From NCBI RefSeq assembly GCF_031180975.1, contig NZ_JAPSLI010000004.1:248001-312000 (forward strand): a stretch of 64,000 bases of DNA. The letters run 5' to 3'. The DNA is from Microbacterium sp. (GTDB lineage: Bacteria > Actinomycetota > Actinomycetes > Actinomycetales > Microbacteriaceae). The notes below the pieces were generated by a model that saw nothing but the letters and a program-made list of their open reading frames with translations, ran no database searches and was not told the DNA's origin. The position numbers were made by a program, and so were the translations under genes. The number at the start of each line of letters is the position of its first letter. Positions within the stretch are counted from its first letter, which is position 1. Shown here in pieces: positions 8,415 through 17,712 of this stretch.

Positions 8415-9407
8415 TCAGCTGCCGGTGAGCGTCGCCCGCCATCCGGCGACCCAGCGTGCCAGCCGGGCGTAGGCGTCCTCGCGCGCGTCGTGCGCCGACA
8501 GGAACACGTCGTGCAGAGCGCCGTCGATGCGTTCGACGGTGACGGATGAGCCGAGCTTCAGCGCGGCACGGGCGATGTCATCGACGAGCAGCACGCTGTC
8601 GGCACGGGTGAGCTCGTCGGACCAACGGCTGGGGATCGCGGATCGCGCCGAGAGCAGCACGCAGACGGGTGCGTCGATGCCCACGCCCCGGGACACGGCA
8701 GCATGCCCGGCGAGCACGGCGTTCAGCCACGCCGCGTGCACGGCCATCGTCTGCTCGGGACGCCACTCCAGGTTCACGTCCACCGGGTCGTCCGGATCGG
8801 CGACCTCCAGCTGCGCGCGCGTGTAGAACCCGAGGTCGACCTGCGGCGCTATGTCGCGCGGCCACAGCTTGGCGTGCAGCCCCACCATGGGCGCGACCGC
8901 CGTCCGCGCGATCTGGAACTCCAGCCACGGCGAGTTCAGGATCACGGCATCCGCTTCGCCGGGGTGCCGGGACGCCCACAGGCTCAGGATCAGGCCACCG
9001 GTGGAGTGGCCGAGGAGCACGAGGCGGCGCCCTCCGGCATCCCCTCGCGCATCGAGTGCGGCGGCGATGTCGTCGTCGTACGTGCTCAGGTCGGTGATGA
9101 ACCCGGGTGTCTGCCCCGGACGCAGGCTGCGGCCGTACTTGCGCAGGTCGAGGGCGAAGAACCGCGCGCCGCGGGAGGTCCAGAAACGGGCGAGCCGGGT
9201 CTGGAAGAAGTAGTCCGACCAGCCGTGCACGTAGAGCACGTCCACGCCTGCCAGGGGCCGGTCGTCCTGCCCGAACCACCACCACGGCGCGGACTGCGGC
9301 AGGGCGCGGACGACGGTCGCGACCACCTCGCCCTCCGCGTCGTCACCCAGCCAGAGCGTCTGCTGCTGGAACTCGCCGCCGAGGATGTCGGCAACCCACT
9401 CCCCCAT
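8415..9407 (-). CDS. Alpha/beta hydrolase (serine aminopeptidase/lysophospholipase-like)
   Basis: A 330-residue alpha/beta-hydrolase fold protein without a signal peptide. The nucleophile elbow is GHSTGG (VLLGHSTGGLIL) and the oxyanion strand is VLYVHGWSDYFF. The catalytic histidine is probably in IDGALHDVFLS near the C-terminus. The arrangement fits the S33/hydrolase_4 monoacylglycerol lipase-like group. The ATG at 9407 is preceded by TAGGGT with a 6-nt gap, a leaderless promoter candidate. It is monocistronic, 60 bp from the flavoprotein gene upstream on the same strand. Substrate is unknown. Confidence 0.85.
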   Translation of the reverse strand: MGEWVADILGGEFQQQTLWLGDDAEGEVVATVVRALPQSAPWWWFGQDDRPLAGVDVLYVHGWSDYFFQTRLARFWTSRGARFFALDLRKYGRSLRPGQTPGFITDLSTYDDDIAAALDARGDAGGRRLVLLGHSTGGLILSLWASRHPGEADAVILNSPWLEFQIARTAVAPMVGLHAKLWPRDIAPQVDLGFYTRAQLEVADPDDPVDVNLEWRPEQTMAVHAAWLNAVLAGHAAVSRGVGIDAPVCVLLSARSAIPSRWSDELTRADSVLLVDDIARAALKLGSSVTVERIDGALHDVFLSAHDAREDAYARLARWVAGWRATLTGS

Positions 9408-9427
9408 GGCGCCACCCTATCGCGGGC

Positions 9428-9450
9428 CGTTCGACAAGCTCAGGGACCCA
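9428..9450. repeat. Dispersed Microbacteriaceae-type repeat fragment
   Basis: The short gap between the hydrolase and the flavoprotein gene contains CGTTCGACAAGCTCAGGGACC. I recognise this motif from memory as one arm of a common dispersed palindromic repeat in Microbacterium-like genomes. Only one arm is present here, so it is likely a remnant. Confidence 0.4.
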
Positions 9451-9467
9451 CCACCGCGAGCCCCGGG

Positions 9468-10841
9468 TCACTCTCCGCGGGAGATGCGGACCATGTCCTC
9501 GCGGGGGACGACCTTGATCCGCGCGCGCTCCTGCGGGGCGCCGAGCGCGATCTCGTGCTCGTCGAGGCGGTGCCATCCGTCGAGATCGGTCCAGCGCACG
9601 CCGCGCGACTCGAGCAGGGCCGGGATCGCGGCCTCCGACGGGTCGACCGGCTGCCACCAGGAGCCCTGGTCGTTGATCAGGTGACGCACCGTCTCCATGG
9701 CATCCGACTTGGTGTGGCCGATGAGACCGACCGGGCCGCGCTTGATCCAGCCGGTCGCGTACACGCCGGGCACGCGCTGGTTCGACTTCGCCTCGAGCAC
9801 CTGACCCTCACGGTTCGGGATCACGCCGTGCTTCTTGTCGAACGGCACACCGGGCAGCGGCGACCCGAAGTAGCCGACCGCGCGGTACAGCGCCTGCATC
9901 GGCACCTCGCGCATCTCGCCGGTGCCGATGATGCCGCCGGCGCCGTCGGACTTGGTGCGTTCGTAGACCAGCGCTGCGACGCGACCGTTCTCGTCGGTCT
10001 TCACCTCGACGGGGCGGGCCCAGAAATGCAGGTGCAGCCGCCGCGACGCGGTGCCGCCGGCGTTGTTGACGGAGTCCCGCTTGCGCCAGGACTGCAGGAT
10101 CCTATCGATCACCATGACCTGCTTGTTGCTGGCCACGGCGTCGCGGGATGCCTCGTCGTAGTCGAAGTCCTCGTCGTAGACGACCATGTCGACGTCGCGC
10201 AGCTCGCCGAGCTCGCGCAACTCGAGCGGGGTGAACTTCACCTGCGCCGGGCCGCGACGGCCGAACACGTGCACGTCGGTCACCTTGCTGGCCTTCAGGC
10301 CCTGATACACGTTGTCGGGCACTTCGGTGACGAGCAGGTCCTCGGCGTGCTTGGCCAGCATCCGCGACACGTCGAGCGCGACGTTGCCGTTGCCGATGAC
10401 GCCGACGGATGCCGCGTCGAGCGGCCACTCGCGCGGGACGTCGGGGTGCCCGTCGAACCAGCTGACATAGTCGGCGGCGCCGTACGAGGCGACCGCCTCG
10501 ATGCCGGGGATGTTCAGGTCTGCATCACGGATCGCGCCGGTGGCGAAGATCACCGCGTGATAGTGGTGCTTGAGATCGTCGAGGGTGATGTCCTCGCCGA
10601 AGCGGACGTTGCCGAAGATGCGGATGTCGCCGCGGTCGAGCACGTCGCGCAGAGCCGTGATGATGCCCTTGATACGAGGGTGGTCGGGCGCGACCCCGTA
10701 GCGGACGAGCCCATACGGCGCGGGAAGCTGTTCGAACAGGTCGATCGAGACGTCGAACTTGCGCTCCGCCTTGAGCAGGATGTCGGCGGCGTAGATGCCT
10801 GCCGGTCCCGCCCCGACGATGGCCAGCCGGAGCTTGGTCAT
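9468..10841 (-). CDS. FAD-dependent ferredoxin/NADP reductase (FprA-like)
   Basis: A 457-residue flavoprotein of the adrenodoxin reductase-like FprA group. The FAD-binding Rossmann motif is IVGAGPAGIYAADILL at the N-terminus. An NADP-binding motif VIGNGNVALDVSRML lies near residue 145, and ATGWIKRGPVGLIG near residue 365 is typical of FprA. It transfers electrons between NADPH and ferredoxin in the cytoplasm. GGAAGGAAC precedes the ATG. The gene starts 13 nt after the polyprenyl diphosphate synthase gene, so the two probably form an operon; the functional link is not obvious beyond redox and quinone metabolism. Confidence 0.93.
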   Translation of the reverse strand: MTKLRLAIVGAGPAGIYAADILLKAERKFDVSIDLFEQLPAPYGLVRYGVAPDHPRIKGIITALRDVLDRGDIRIFGNVRFGEDITLDDLKHHYHAVIFATGAIRDADLNIPGIEAVASYGAADYVSWFDGHPDVPREWPLDAASVGVIGNGNVALDVSRMLAKHAEDLLVTEVPDNVYQGLKASKVTDVHVFGRRGPAQVKFTPLELRELGELRDVDMVVYDEDFDYDEASRDAVASNKQVMVIDRILQSWRKRDSVNNAGGTASRRLHLHFWARPVEVKTDENGRVAALVYERTKSDGAGGIIGTGEMREVPMQALYRAVGYFGSPLPGVPFDKKHGVIPNREGQVLEAKSNQRVPGVYATGWIKRGPVGLIGHTKSDAMETVRHLINDQGSWWQPVDPSEAAIPALLESRGVRWTDLDGWHRLDEHEIALGAPQERARIKVVPREDMVRISRGE

Positions 10842-10854
10842 GGGGTTCCTTCCG

Positions 10855-11916
10855 TCAGCTGCTGCGATCAGCGAGTGTCTCTGCGAACCGGGTCAGCGCG
10901 TCGCGCACCGGGCCCTTGGGCAGCGGCTCGAGCGCGGCGATCGCGTCCGCGGTCCAGGCGTGGGCGAGGTCCATGGTGCGCCGCGTCGCGGCGTGGTCGC
11001 GCAGTTCGGCGAGCGGGCCGTCGAGGATCGCGGGATCCTCGCCCTCGGCGATGCGCGCCACGCCGTCGTCGATGCGCTGCGCGAGCTCGGCGTCACCGGC
11101 ATCCGTCCCCGCCCCGAGAAGGAGCGACGGCATCGTCGGCACGCCCGCGCGCAGGTCGGTCCCTGGCACCTTGCCGGTCTCGCCCGGGTCGGCGGAGAGG
11201 TCGATCACGTCGTCGAGCAGCTGGAACGCCACCCCGACCTTCTCCCCGTACACGCGCATCGGCTCCTCGTACTCGACCGGCGCGTTCGAGAAGATCACTC
11301 CGCCCTGCGTGGCGGCGGCGATCAGCGATCCGGTCTTGTCGGCGAGCACCTGGATGTAGAACTCGATCGGGTCGTCACCCGGCTGCGGACCGACGGTCTC
11401 GTGCATCTGACCGAGCACGAGCCGCTCGAAGGTGTCGGCCTGCAGGCGGATCGCCCTGTCGCCGTAGCGGGACATGATCTGGCTCGCCCGCGAGAACAGG
11501 ATGTCGCCGGTGAGGATCGCCACGCTGTTGCCCCACACCGCGTGGGCCGCGGGGACGCCGCGGCGCTTGTCCGCACCGTCCATCACGTCGTCGTGGTACA
11601 GCGAGCCGAGGTGGGTGAGCTCGAGCGCCTTCGCGATGTCGATGACCGCCGGGATGTTGCCCTCGCCCAGCTGCGCGGTGAGCAGCGCGAGCACCGGACG
11701 GATCCGCTTGCCGCCCGCCTCGTACAGGTAGCGGCTGGCGGCGTCGGCCACCGAGTCGGCGACCTTCAGGTCGTCCGCCAGGCCCGTCTCGACGAGGTCG
11801 AGGCCGTCTTCGACCGCTTTCGCGACACGGCGCGCCGCCGGGCCGAGGAAGACGCGGTCGCTGAAGCCGAGTCGGCTCGCAAGTCGCGTGCCCGGGGCGG
11901 CGGGGCTCGAAGTCAC
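10855..11916 (-). CDS. Polyprenyl diphosphate synthase (menaquinone side chain)
   Basis: A 353-residue trans-isoprenyl diphosphate synthase. Both aspartate-rich motifs are present: HDDVMDGADKRRG (first DDxxD) and FQLLDDVIDLSAD (second). GGKRIRPVLALL and the KTGSLIAAA segment are also family hallmarks. It elongates farnesyl or geranylgeranyl diphosphate to the long chain that MenA attaches to dihydroxynaphthoate. Chain length cannot be read with confidence. The GTG start at 11916 has TAGGCT with a 7-nt gap upstream, fitting leaderless transcription. Neighbouring menF and ubiE support a menaquinone role. Confidence 0.92.
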   Translation of the reverse strand: MTSSPAAPGTRLASRLGFSDRVFLGPAARRVAKAVEDGLDLVETGLADDLKVADSVADAASRYLYEAGGKRIRPVLALLTAQLGEGNIPAVIDIAKALELTHLGSLYHDDVMDGADKRRGVPAAHAVWGNSVAILTGDILFSRASQIMSRYGDRAIRLQADTFERLVLGQMHETVGPQPGDDPIEFYIQVLADKTGSLIAAATQGGVIFSNAPVEYEEPMRVYGEKVGVAFQLLDDVIDLSADPGETGKVPGTDLRAGVPTMPSLLLGAGTDAGDAELAQRIDDGVARIAEGEDPAILDGPLAELRDHAATRRTMDLAHAWTADAIAALEPLPKGPVRDALTRFAETLADRSS

Positions 11917-11974
11917 GTCATCAAGCCTACCCGCGCGCGGCCTCGGCGAAGTCCTCCGCGGTGCACGCGCGGGC

Positions 11975-13252
11975 TCAGGCCAGGGCGTCGACGAGTGGGC
12001 GGAACTTCACCCGCGTCTCTAGCAGCTCCGACTCGGGGTCGCTGCCGGCGACGATGCCCGCGCCGGCGTACGCGGTGACGCGTCGCGCGCCGGAGTCGTC
12101 CGCCGCGTCGGCGAACTGCGCGCAACGCAGCGCGATGGCCCACTCGCCGTCTCCGGCGGCGTCCACCCAGCCGACCGGACCGGCGTAACGGCCGCGGTCG
12201 AACGGCTCCAGCCGCCGGATCGCCGCCACGGCGGCCGGCGTCGGGGTGCCGGCCACGGCGGCGGTGGGGTGCAGGGCGCCGACCAGATCGAGAGCGGATG
12301 CCGCGTCGCTGAGCTCCCCCTCGACGTCGGTGGCCAGGTGGAACAGGTTCGGCAGCTTCAGCAGGAAGGGCTGCTCGCTCGCGGCGAGCGCCCGGGTGTG
12401 CGGGCGGAGCGCGGCGAGTACGCTCTGCACGGCGTACTCGTGCTCGTCGAGGTCCTTCACGCTCGCGGCGAGCGCTGCGGACGCGGCCGTGTCGCCGTCG
12501 GGGTCCGCGCCGCGTGCGGTCGTGCCCGCCAGCACCCGCGCGGTGACGGTGCGCTCGTGCACGGTGGCGAGGGTCTCGGGGCTCGCGCCGATGAGCCCGT
12601 CCACGGCGAAGGTCCAGGTGTCGGGATAGCCGGTCGCCAGGGCGCGCACCAGCCGCCGCAGGTCGGCGTCGGCGGGTACCGTGCCGGTGAGGTCGCGGGC
12701 GAGCACGACCTTGCTCAGTCTGCCGGCGGCGATCTCGTCGAGTGCGTCGCGCACCCGCTCCTGGTAGCTCTGCGGCGTCTGCGCGCCGGGGCCCACGCGG
12801 CCGGCCCAGTGCGATCCGTACGGCGCGGGCTCGACGAGGCGGGCGCCGTCGGCCGCTTCCTCGGCGGTGCGGATGCGGGTGATCCAGCCTCGGCCGCCGC
12901 GCCGGCCGACGACCGTCGACGGCACGACCAGGATGCTGTCGGCCGCGGAGTCCTCGTCGAAGGTCGACGCGCCGAACGCCACCAACCCGGTGCCGGGCAG
13001 ACCGACGGGATCGTCGATCTCGGCATCCGCGGTCAGCTCCCGCCAGGCCGTCGCCAGGGCCGCAGCGCGCGACCCGGCCGCAGCCGCCTCGCCGGCGCCG
13101 ACGCGGATCACGACCGGTGCCCCGGATCCGGCGGCGACGATGCCGTCGCCGCGGCGCAGCCAGGCGAGCGGTCGGTCTGCGGAGGTGTGCGCCAGCAGAT
13201 CCTCGACGGGGTCGATCTCGCGGGTCTGCGCGATCAGACGGGGGCGGCTCAC
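11975..13252 (-). CDS. menF: Isochorismate synthase MenF
   Basis: A 425-residue chorismate-binding enzyme. The C-terminal half contains RLSKVVLARDLTG, GASPETLATV and LHPTAAVAGTPTPAA, the catalytic blocks of isochorismate synthases. PFDRGRYAGPVGWVD near the end is also diagnostic. It converts chorismate to isochorismate, the first committed step to menaquinone. A catecholate siderophore role is less likely because menD, menA and ubiE are close by. The GTG start has TAGGCT 6 nt upstream and no Shine-Dalgarno sequence. No glutamine amidotransferase partner is adjacent, as expected for MenF. Confidence 0.93.
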   Translation of the reverse strand: MSRPRLIAQTREIDPVEDLLAHTSADRPLAWLRRGDGIVAAGSGAPVVIRVGAGEAAAAGSRAAALATAWRELTADAEIDDPVGLPGTGLVAFGASTFDEDSAADSILVVPSTVVGRRGGRGWITRIRTAEEAADGARLVEPAPYGSHWAGRVGPGAQTPQSYQERVRDALDEIAAGRLSKVVLARDLTGTVPADADLRRLVRALATGYPDTWTFAVDGLIGASPETLATVHERTVTARVLAGTTARGADPDGDTAASAALAASVKDLDEHEYAVQSVLAALRPHTRALAASEQPFLLKLPNLFHLATDVEGELSDAASALDLVGALHPTAAVAGTPTPAAVAAIRRLEPFDRGRYAGPVGWVDAAGDGEWAIALRCAQFADAADDSGARRVTAYAGAGIVAGSDPESELLETRVKFRPLVDALA

Positions 13253-13335
13253 CGCTCCAGCCTATCCGCCGGCGGCTCCTCCCCGGCGCGGAGCGAGGGC
13301 AGCCGCACGGTCGGTGATCCGCGCACGGGAAGCGG

Positions 13336-13941
13336 TCAGCGACCGGGGTCGCGGTCGAGGCCGAGCGCCTCCAGCGCGTCCAGCCACACGTCGCCGGTCG
13401 CCGCGTCGAAGGGCGGCACCTGCGCGCGCACCCGGTGCTCCAGGTCGAGTGCGAGCGCCTCCAGATGTGCGATCACATCGGCCGGGTAGCGGTACTGCAC
13501 CAGGTGCTCGGCCCACTCGTCGCGATCGTCCACCCAGGTGCCCCGCTCGCCGTCGACGCGCACCACGTCCAGATCCATGTCGATGCCGGTCGCGTGCACC
13601 GGGAGTTCGGTCTCGACGGCATCCGCATCGGGTCCCCAGCGCACGTCCCAGCCGAGGTCGATGTAGATCCGCACGCCCTTCGGGTGCCGCCGGTTGACCG
13701 TGAGGGCGAAGTCGGCAGCGCCGGTCTCCGCGGACGGATGCGGGATGAGCGTGACGTTCGGGCCTTCGGCGGTGAACTCGCGGCCGGGGCGTCTGCTCCG
13801 CCAGCCGACGGGCTGGCCCACCCAGTCGCCCCACTGGTCCGCTCCCAGGTAGACGCCCTCGTTGGCCCAGTGCGGTGAGCCGTCCCACTTGCGCCAGCGG
13901 AAGGTCATCGGGGTGCCCGGTTCGGGACGGTGCGCGCTCAC
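13336..13941 (-). CDS. DUF402 domain-containing protein
   Basis: A 201-residue cytoplasmic protein. The core IDLGWDVRWGPDADAV, HATGIDMDLDVVRVDG and WVDDRDEWAEHLVQYRYP matches DUF402, a fold found in nucleoside phosphatases and RNA-linked enzymes. Conserved acidic residues (DMDLD, DDRDE) could bind Mg2+. The GTG start has TAGACT 6 nt upstream. It is divergent from ubiE, and the two starts are only 55 bp apart with mirrored TAGACT boxes. Function in this organism is unknown. Confidence 0.82.
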   Translation of the reverse strand: MSAHRPEPGTPMTFRWRKWDGSPHWANEGVYLGADQWGDWVGQPVGWRSRRPGREFTAEGPNVTLIPHPSAETGAADFALTVNRRHPKGVRIYIDLGWDVRWGPDADAVETELPVHATGIDMDLDVVRVDGERGTWVDDRDEWAEHLVQYRYPADVIAHLEALALDLEHRVRAQVPPFDAATGDVWLDALEALGLDRDPGR

Positions 13942-13947
13942 CCGGCG

Positions 13948-13990
13948 AGTCTACGGCCCAGCATCCGCCCCGCCCCGCGCGATCTAGACT
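13948..13990. promoter_or_regulatory. Back-to-back leaderless promoters for DUF402 and ubiE
   Basis: On the minus strand TAGACT (13953-13948) ends 6 nt before the DUF402 GTG. On the plus strand TAGACT (13985-13990) ends 6 nt before the ubiE ATG. The identical hexamers and spacing on both strands within 55 bp support both as -10 boxes of leaderless transcripts. Confidence 0.7.
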
Positions 13991-13996
13991 CGAGGC

Positions 13997-14719
13997 ATGA
14001 CCGCGTCTGAGCCGAACCGCGCCGACCTCGGCAAGGACCCGTCGCGCGTGAGCGGCATGTTCGACCAGGTCGCGCCGGGGTACGACCGCACCAACACCGT
14101 CATGACGTTCGGGAACGACGCGTTCTGGCGGGCCGCGACGACCCGCGCGGTCGCCCCGAAACGCGGCGAGCGCATCCTCGACCTCGCCGCCGGCACCGGA
14201 TCGTCGTCGGCCTCGCTCGCGGCGAGCGGCGCGGACGTCGTCGCCGCCGACTTCTCCCCCGGGATGCTGGCCGATGGCCGGCGCCGGCACGGGCACCTGC
14301 CGAACATCACGTTCGTCGAGGCGGACGCGATGAACCTGCCGTTCGGAGACGCCGAGTTCGACGCGGTGACGATGTCGTACGGGCTGCGCAACGTGCAGGA
14401 TCCGAAGAAGGCGCTGCGGGAGCTGTACCGGGTCACCAAGCCCGGCGGGAGGATCGTGATCAACGAGTTCTCCACCCCGCCGGGTGCGCTGTTCCGGGCG
14501 TTCTTCCGGTTCTACAACGGGCAGGTGCTGCCTCGGATCGCCCGCGTCGCCGGTACGAACGGCGACGCGTACGACTACCTGAACGAGTCCATCCGCGACT
14601 GGCCGGACCAGCGCACGCTCGCCGGCTGGTTGCGCGAGGCCGGCTGGACCGACGTCGCCTACCGCAACCTCAGCTTCGGCATCGTCGCGCTGCACCGCGG
14701 GCGCAAGCCGTCCGCCTGA
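13997..14719 (+). CDS. ubiE: Demethylmenaquinone methyltransferase UbiE/MenG
   Basis: A 240-residue class I SAM-dependent methyltransferase. The family pattern is complete: MFDQVAPGYDRTNTVMTFG at the N-terminus, SAM motif I ILDLAAGTGSSS, VEADAMNLPFGDAEFDAVTMSYGLRN, and KPGGRIVINEFSTP. It methylates demethylmenaquinone in the last step of menaquinone synthesis. The actinobacterium lacks ubiquinone, so the role is MenG. The start at 13997 is supported by the TAGACT box and leaderless spacing. It converges on the PPK2 gene, with 16 nt between the two stop codons. Confidence 0.95.
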   Translation: MTASEPNRADLGKDPSRVSGMFDQVAPGYDRTNTVMTFGNDAFWRAATTRAVAPKRGERILDLAAGTGSSSASLAASGADVVAADFSPGMLADGRRRHGHLPNITFVEADAMNLPFGDAEFDAVTMSYGLRNVQDPKKALRELYRVTKPGGRIVINEFSTPPGALFRAFFRFYNGQVLPRIARVAGTNGDAYDYLNESIRDWPDQRTLAGWLREAGWTDVAYRNLSFGIVALHRGRKPSA

Positions 14720-14735
14720 CAGGGGCCGGGCGCTC

Positions 14736-15590
14736 TCACGACGCCGCGAGGCGCTTCTTCTCGGCTTCGACGTCGAAGTCGGCGGCGGGCCACCGCGGGT
14801 CGATGTCCTCGAGCGCGGCGATGAGCAGTTCCTGAACGACGAGCCGCGCGTACCACTTGCTGTTCGCCGGCACCACGTACCAGGGCGCGTCGGGGGTCGC
14901 CGTCCGCTCGATCGCGGTCTGGTAGGCCGCCATGTAGTCGGGCCACCGGAGCCGTTCGTCGACGTCGCCGGGGTTGTACTTCCAGTGCTTGTCCGGTCGT
15001 TCGAGGCGCTCCATGAGGCGCTTCTTCTGCTCGTCCGGCGAGATGTGCAGCATCACCTTGATCAGACGGATGCCGGACGCGACGACCGTCCGCTCGAACT
15101 CGACGATCGCGTCGTAACGCCGTTCGATCTCGCTCGCGTCGGTGAGCGCGTGGACGCGGGCGATCAGCACGTCCTCGTAGTGGGACCGGTCGAAGACGCC
15201 GATGAAGCCCGGGCGCGGCAGCCGCTTCTCGATCCGCCACAGGAAGTCGTGCGCGCGCTCCTCGGCGGTGGGCGCCTTGAACGCGGCGAGCTCGATGCCC
15301 TGCGGGTCGACGCCGCCGACGACGTGCCGGATGATGCCGCCCTTGCCGGCCGTGTCCATGGCCTGCAGCACCAGCAGCACGCCGTCCTCGGCCTCCCCGG
15401 CTCGACTCTCGGCGTACAGCCGCTCCTGCAGGTCGCTCAGCACCTTGCGGCGCGAGGCGAGCTCGGCCTTGCCCGTCGCCTTGTCGCCCTCGAAACCCGG
15501 GGTCGCGTCGGCGTCGACGTCGTCCAGGCGGAACCCTGCGTCGACGCGCAGCGTGGCGGTGGGAAGCGCGGTCCAGACCGGGATGCTCAT
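14736..15590 (-). CDS. Polyphosphate kinase 2 family protein
   Basis: A 284-residue PPK2-family enzyme. The Walker A-like motif is LQAMDTAGKGGIIRHV and the lid and Walker B region contains GVFDRSHYEDVLIARVH, both typical of class I PPK2 with the PF03976 fold. It transfers phosphate between polyphosphate and nucleotides (ADP/ATP or GDP/GTP). It lacks a duplicated domain, so it is a single-domain type. The ATG at 15590 has CATGCT 6 nt upstream, a weaker variant of the leaderless box. It lies 18 nt downstream of menD on the same strand; partial read-through is possible. Confidence 0.9.
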   Translation of the reverse strand: MSIPVWTALPTATLRVDAGFRLDDVDADATPGFEGDKATGKAELASRRKVLSDLQERLYAESRAGEAEDGVLLVLQAMDTAGKGGIIRHVVGGVDPQGIELAAFKAPTAEERAHDFLWRIEKRLPRPGFIGVFDRSHYEDVLIARVHALTDASEIERRYDAIVEFERTVVASGIRLIKVMLHISPDEQKKRLMERLERPDKHWKYNPGDVDERLRWPDYMAAYQTAIERTATPDAPWYVVPANSKWYARLVVQELLIAALEDIDPRWPAADFDVEAEKKRLAAS

Positions 15591-15608
15591 CCGACCAGCA
15601 TGCCCCGC

Positions 15609-17321
15609 TCAACGCTCCAGCGGAACCTCGATGATCTGCGGTCGGGTGACGGCCGTGGTGAGGGCCTGGTCGAGCGCCGAACGGGTGGTGACCAGGGCGA
15701 ACTCCCAGCCGTACGCGGCGGCCACCTGACTCAGGTCGACCGTCTGCGGAGTGTAGAACGCGCGGTCGAGGTCACCCGAAGGGGCGGATCCCGCCACCTC
15801 GAGGCCGTCGAAGATCGTGCCGCCGCCGTCGTTGCCGACGATGACCTGCAGGCGCGGTGTGGGTTCGTCGCCGGGGATCAGCAGAGCTCCGACGTCGTGC
15901 AGGAAGGCGAGGTCGCCGAGCAGCACGCGGGTGACCCCGGGTGCGCCGTCGGCCTGGCTGGCCTGCGCGATGCCGATCGCCGTCGCGATCGTGCCGTCGA
16001 TGCCGGCGAGGCCGCGGTTGGCGTGCACGGGCACCTTCTTGCCACCCAGCACCTGATCGGCGACGCGCACCAGCCGCGACGAGCCGAACACGAGCCGATC
16101 GTGCGGCCAGGTGGCGCGCCAGACCGCGTCCGCGAGCAGCGCGCGATCGAGCCGCCGCCGCACGGCCTCGAGCTCGGCACGCACCGCGCCGAGCCGGGCA
16201 TTCTTGTCATCGGAGTAGAGGCCGGCCTGGTCCGGGGCGGGCGGGCTGAGATCGACGGCGGCCGCCGCGGATGCCGTCATCCACGCGCCCAGCCAGTCGC
16301 GATCCGCCGGTCCGGGTTCGACGGCGACGGCCGGGACGGGGCGCGAGCGCCCGTTCAGGTCGAGCGCCTCGCCGCCGGCGCGCACCGCGACGACCTCCAC
16401 GTCGACGCGCGCGAGCAGAGCGGCCGCCTCGCGGCTGAGGGTGGGGTGCCCGAACACGACCACCCGCTCGATCCGTCCGCCGAGCTCGGGCTCGCGCAGC
16501 AGCTGACGGTAGCCGTGCACGAGCAGCCGACCGTACCGCGACCCGCTGACCACCTCGGCGATCAGCGGCCAGCCGCCGTCGTACGACAGCGCCTCCGCCG
16601 CCGGCCCCGCATCGGCGCCCGCGACGACCACGGTGCGCGGTCCGCGCGTGAGCACCACCGGGGCAGGAGAGTGCAACGCGGGGGCGGCGCCCGGCTGGGC
16701 GTGGACCGTCGACGTTCCGGACAGCGGCTCTCGCATCGGCAGGTTCAGGTGCACCGGGCCCGGGACCCCGGCAATCCCGTCGCCTTCCAGGCCGAGGGCG
16801 GCGTGCACGGCGCGGACGCCCAGTCCGGTCCAGGTTCCCGGCGCGGCCGCGCCAGGGTGGGCCGCAGGGCCGGTCGAAGGGCCCGCCTCCACGGGCGCCG
16901 GCACGTCGGCATCCGCTTCCATCCGCACGAACGAGCGGAAGAGGCCGGGCTGGATCGTCGCCTGATTCGCGCCGACCCCGCGCAGCTCCGGCGGGCGGTC
17001 GGCGGTGAGCAGCAGCAGCGGGATGCCGGCGTGGAACGCCTCCATCACGGCGGGGAGCAGGTTGCCCGCGGCGGTGCCCGACGTGCAGACCACGGCGACG
17101 GGCACGCGGGTCTCGCGGGCGAGGCCGAGTGCGGTGAAACCGGCGACCCGCTCATCGATGCGGACGTGCACGCGCAGCATCCCGTCACGGGCGAGCGCGG
17201 TCGCGGCGAGCGCCAGCGCCTGCGAGCGGGAGCCGGGGGCGAGCACGAGGTCGCGCACGCCGTTCGCGATGAGCTCGCCGAGGAGGGCTGCGGCCTGGTC
17301 GCTGGCCGGGGATGCCGTCAC
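15609..17321 (-). CDS. menD: SEPHCHC synthase MenD
   Basis: A 570-residue thiamine-diphosphate enzyme. The ORF-track start (829 residues) is rejected because its N-terminal 259 residues are a shadow of other genes. The GTG at 17321 opens VTASPASDQAAALLGELIANGVRDLVLAPGSRSQALAL, the standard MenD N-terminus. Later blocks include LLLLTADRPPELRGVGANQTI-type sequence and the ThDP-binding IVGNDGGGTIFDGLE. It joins 2-oxoglutarate to isochorismate in menaquinone synthesis. Its GTGA start overlaps the stop of the PLDc_N gene by four bases, indicating translational coupling. Confidence 0.94.
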   Translation of the reverse strand: MTASPASDQAAALLGELIANGVRDLVLAPGSRSQALALAATALARDGMLRVHVRIDERVAGFTALGLARETRVPVAVVCTSGTAAGNLLPAVMEAFHAGIPLLLLTADRPPELRGVGANQATIQPGLFRSFVRMEADADVPAPVEAGPSTGPAAHPGAAAPGTWTGLGVRAVHAALGLEGDGIAGVPGPVHLNLPMREPLSGTSTVHAQPGAAPALHSPAPVVLTRGPRTVVVAGADAGPAAEALSYDGGWPLIAEVVSGSRYGRLLVHGYRQLLREPELGGRIERVVVFGHPTLSREAAALLARVDVEVVAVRAGGEALDLNGRSRPVPAVAVEPGPADRDWLGAWMTASAAAAVDLSPPAPDQAGLYSDDKNARLGAVRAELEAVRRRLDRALLADAVWRATWPHDRLVFGSSRLVRVADQVLGGKKVPVHANRGLAGIDGTIATAIGIAQASQADGAPGVTRVLLGDLAFLHDVGALLIPGDEPTPRLQVIVGNDGGGTIFDGLEVAGSAPSGDLDRAFYTPQTVDLSQVAAAYGWEFALVTTRSALDQALTTAVTRPQIIEVPLER

Positions 17322-17656
17322 GGGCGAGGGTCCGAGCCGTCGGACTCGTCCTCGAGGCGCGCGAGCTCCTCCTCGAGGCGGCGGATCCGCTCGTCCTGCT
17401 CGGTGCGGTTCAGCCCGCGGAGGAACTCGGGGTCGTCGTCCGGCGCGATCAGCGGTGCGTCGCCGTGGTCGGCCCGACGCCGGCCGATGGCGAACCACAG
17501 GATGCCGCCGATGACGGGAAGGAGCACGACGATCGCCACCCACAGCGCCTTGGACACGCCACGGTGCCGCGCCGCCGGCTGCACAGCGCAGTCGACGATG
17601 CTGAAGATCCAGAACGCGGCGGCCAGGAACCCGCCGACGATCAGCACTCGGGCCAT
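17318..17656 (-). CDS. Small membrane protein with a PLDc N-terminal-type domain
   Basis: A 112-residue protein with two hydrophobic segments (residues about 4-22 and 36-58) around the SIVDCAVQ and WVAIVVLLPVIGGILWFAIGR sequence. This matches the phospholipase D N-terminal (PLDc_N) domain found alone in many actinobacteria. The C-terminal 45 residues are charged (RIRRLEEELARLEDESD) and probably form a short coiled coil. The ATG has TACACT 6 nt upstream. It precedes menD with a 4-bp overlap, and this pairing is likely mainly translational. Biochemical role is unknown. Confidence 0.87.
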   Translation of the reverse strand: MARVLIVGGFLAAAFWIFSIVDCAVQPAARHRGVSKALWVAIVVLLPVIGGILWFAIGRRRADHGDAPLIAPDDDPEFLRGLNRTEQDERIRRLEEELARLEDESDGSDPRP

Positions 17657-17712
17657 GCTTCCAGTGTAGGTCCGCGGGGGCGCGGCGGGTCCGGAGCGGA
17701 CTGCGGATCGGA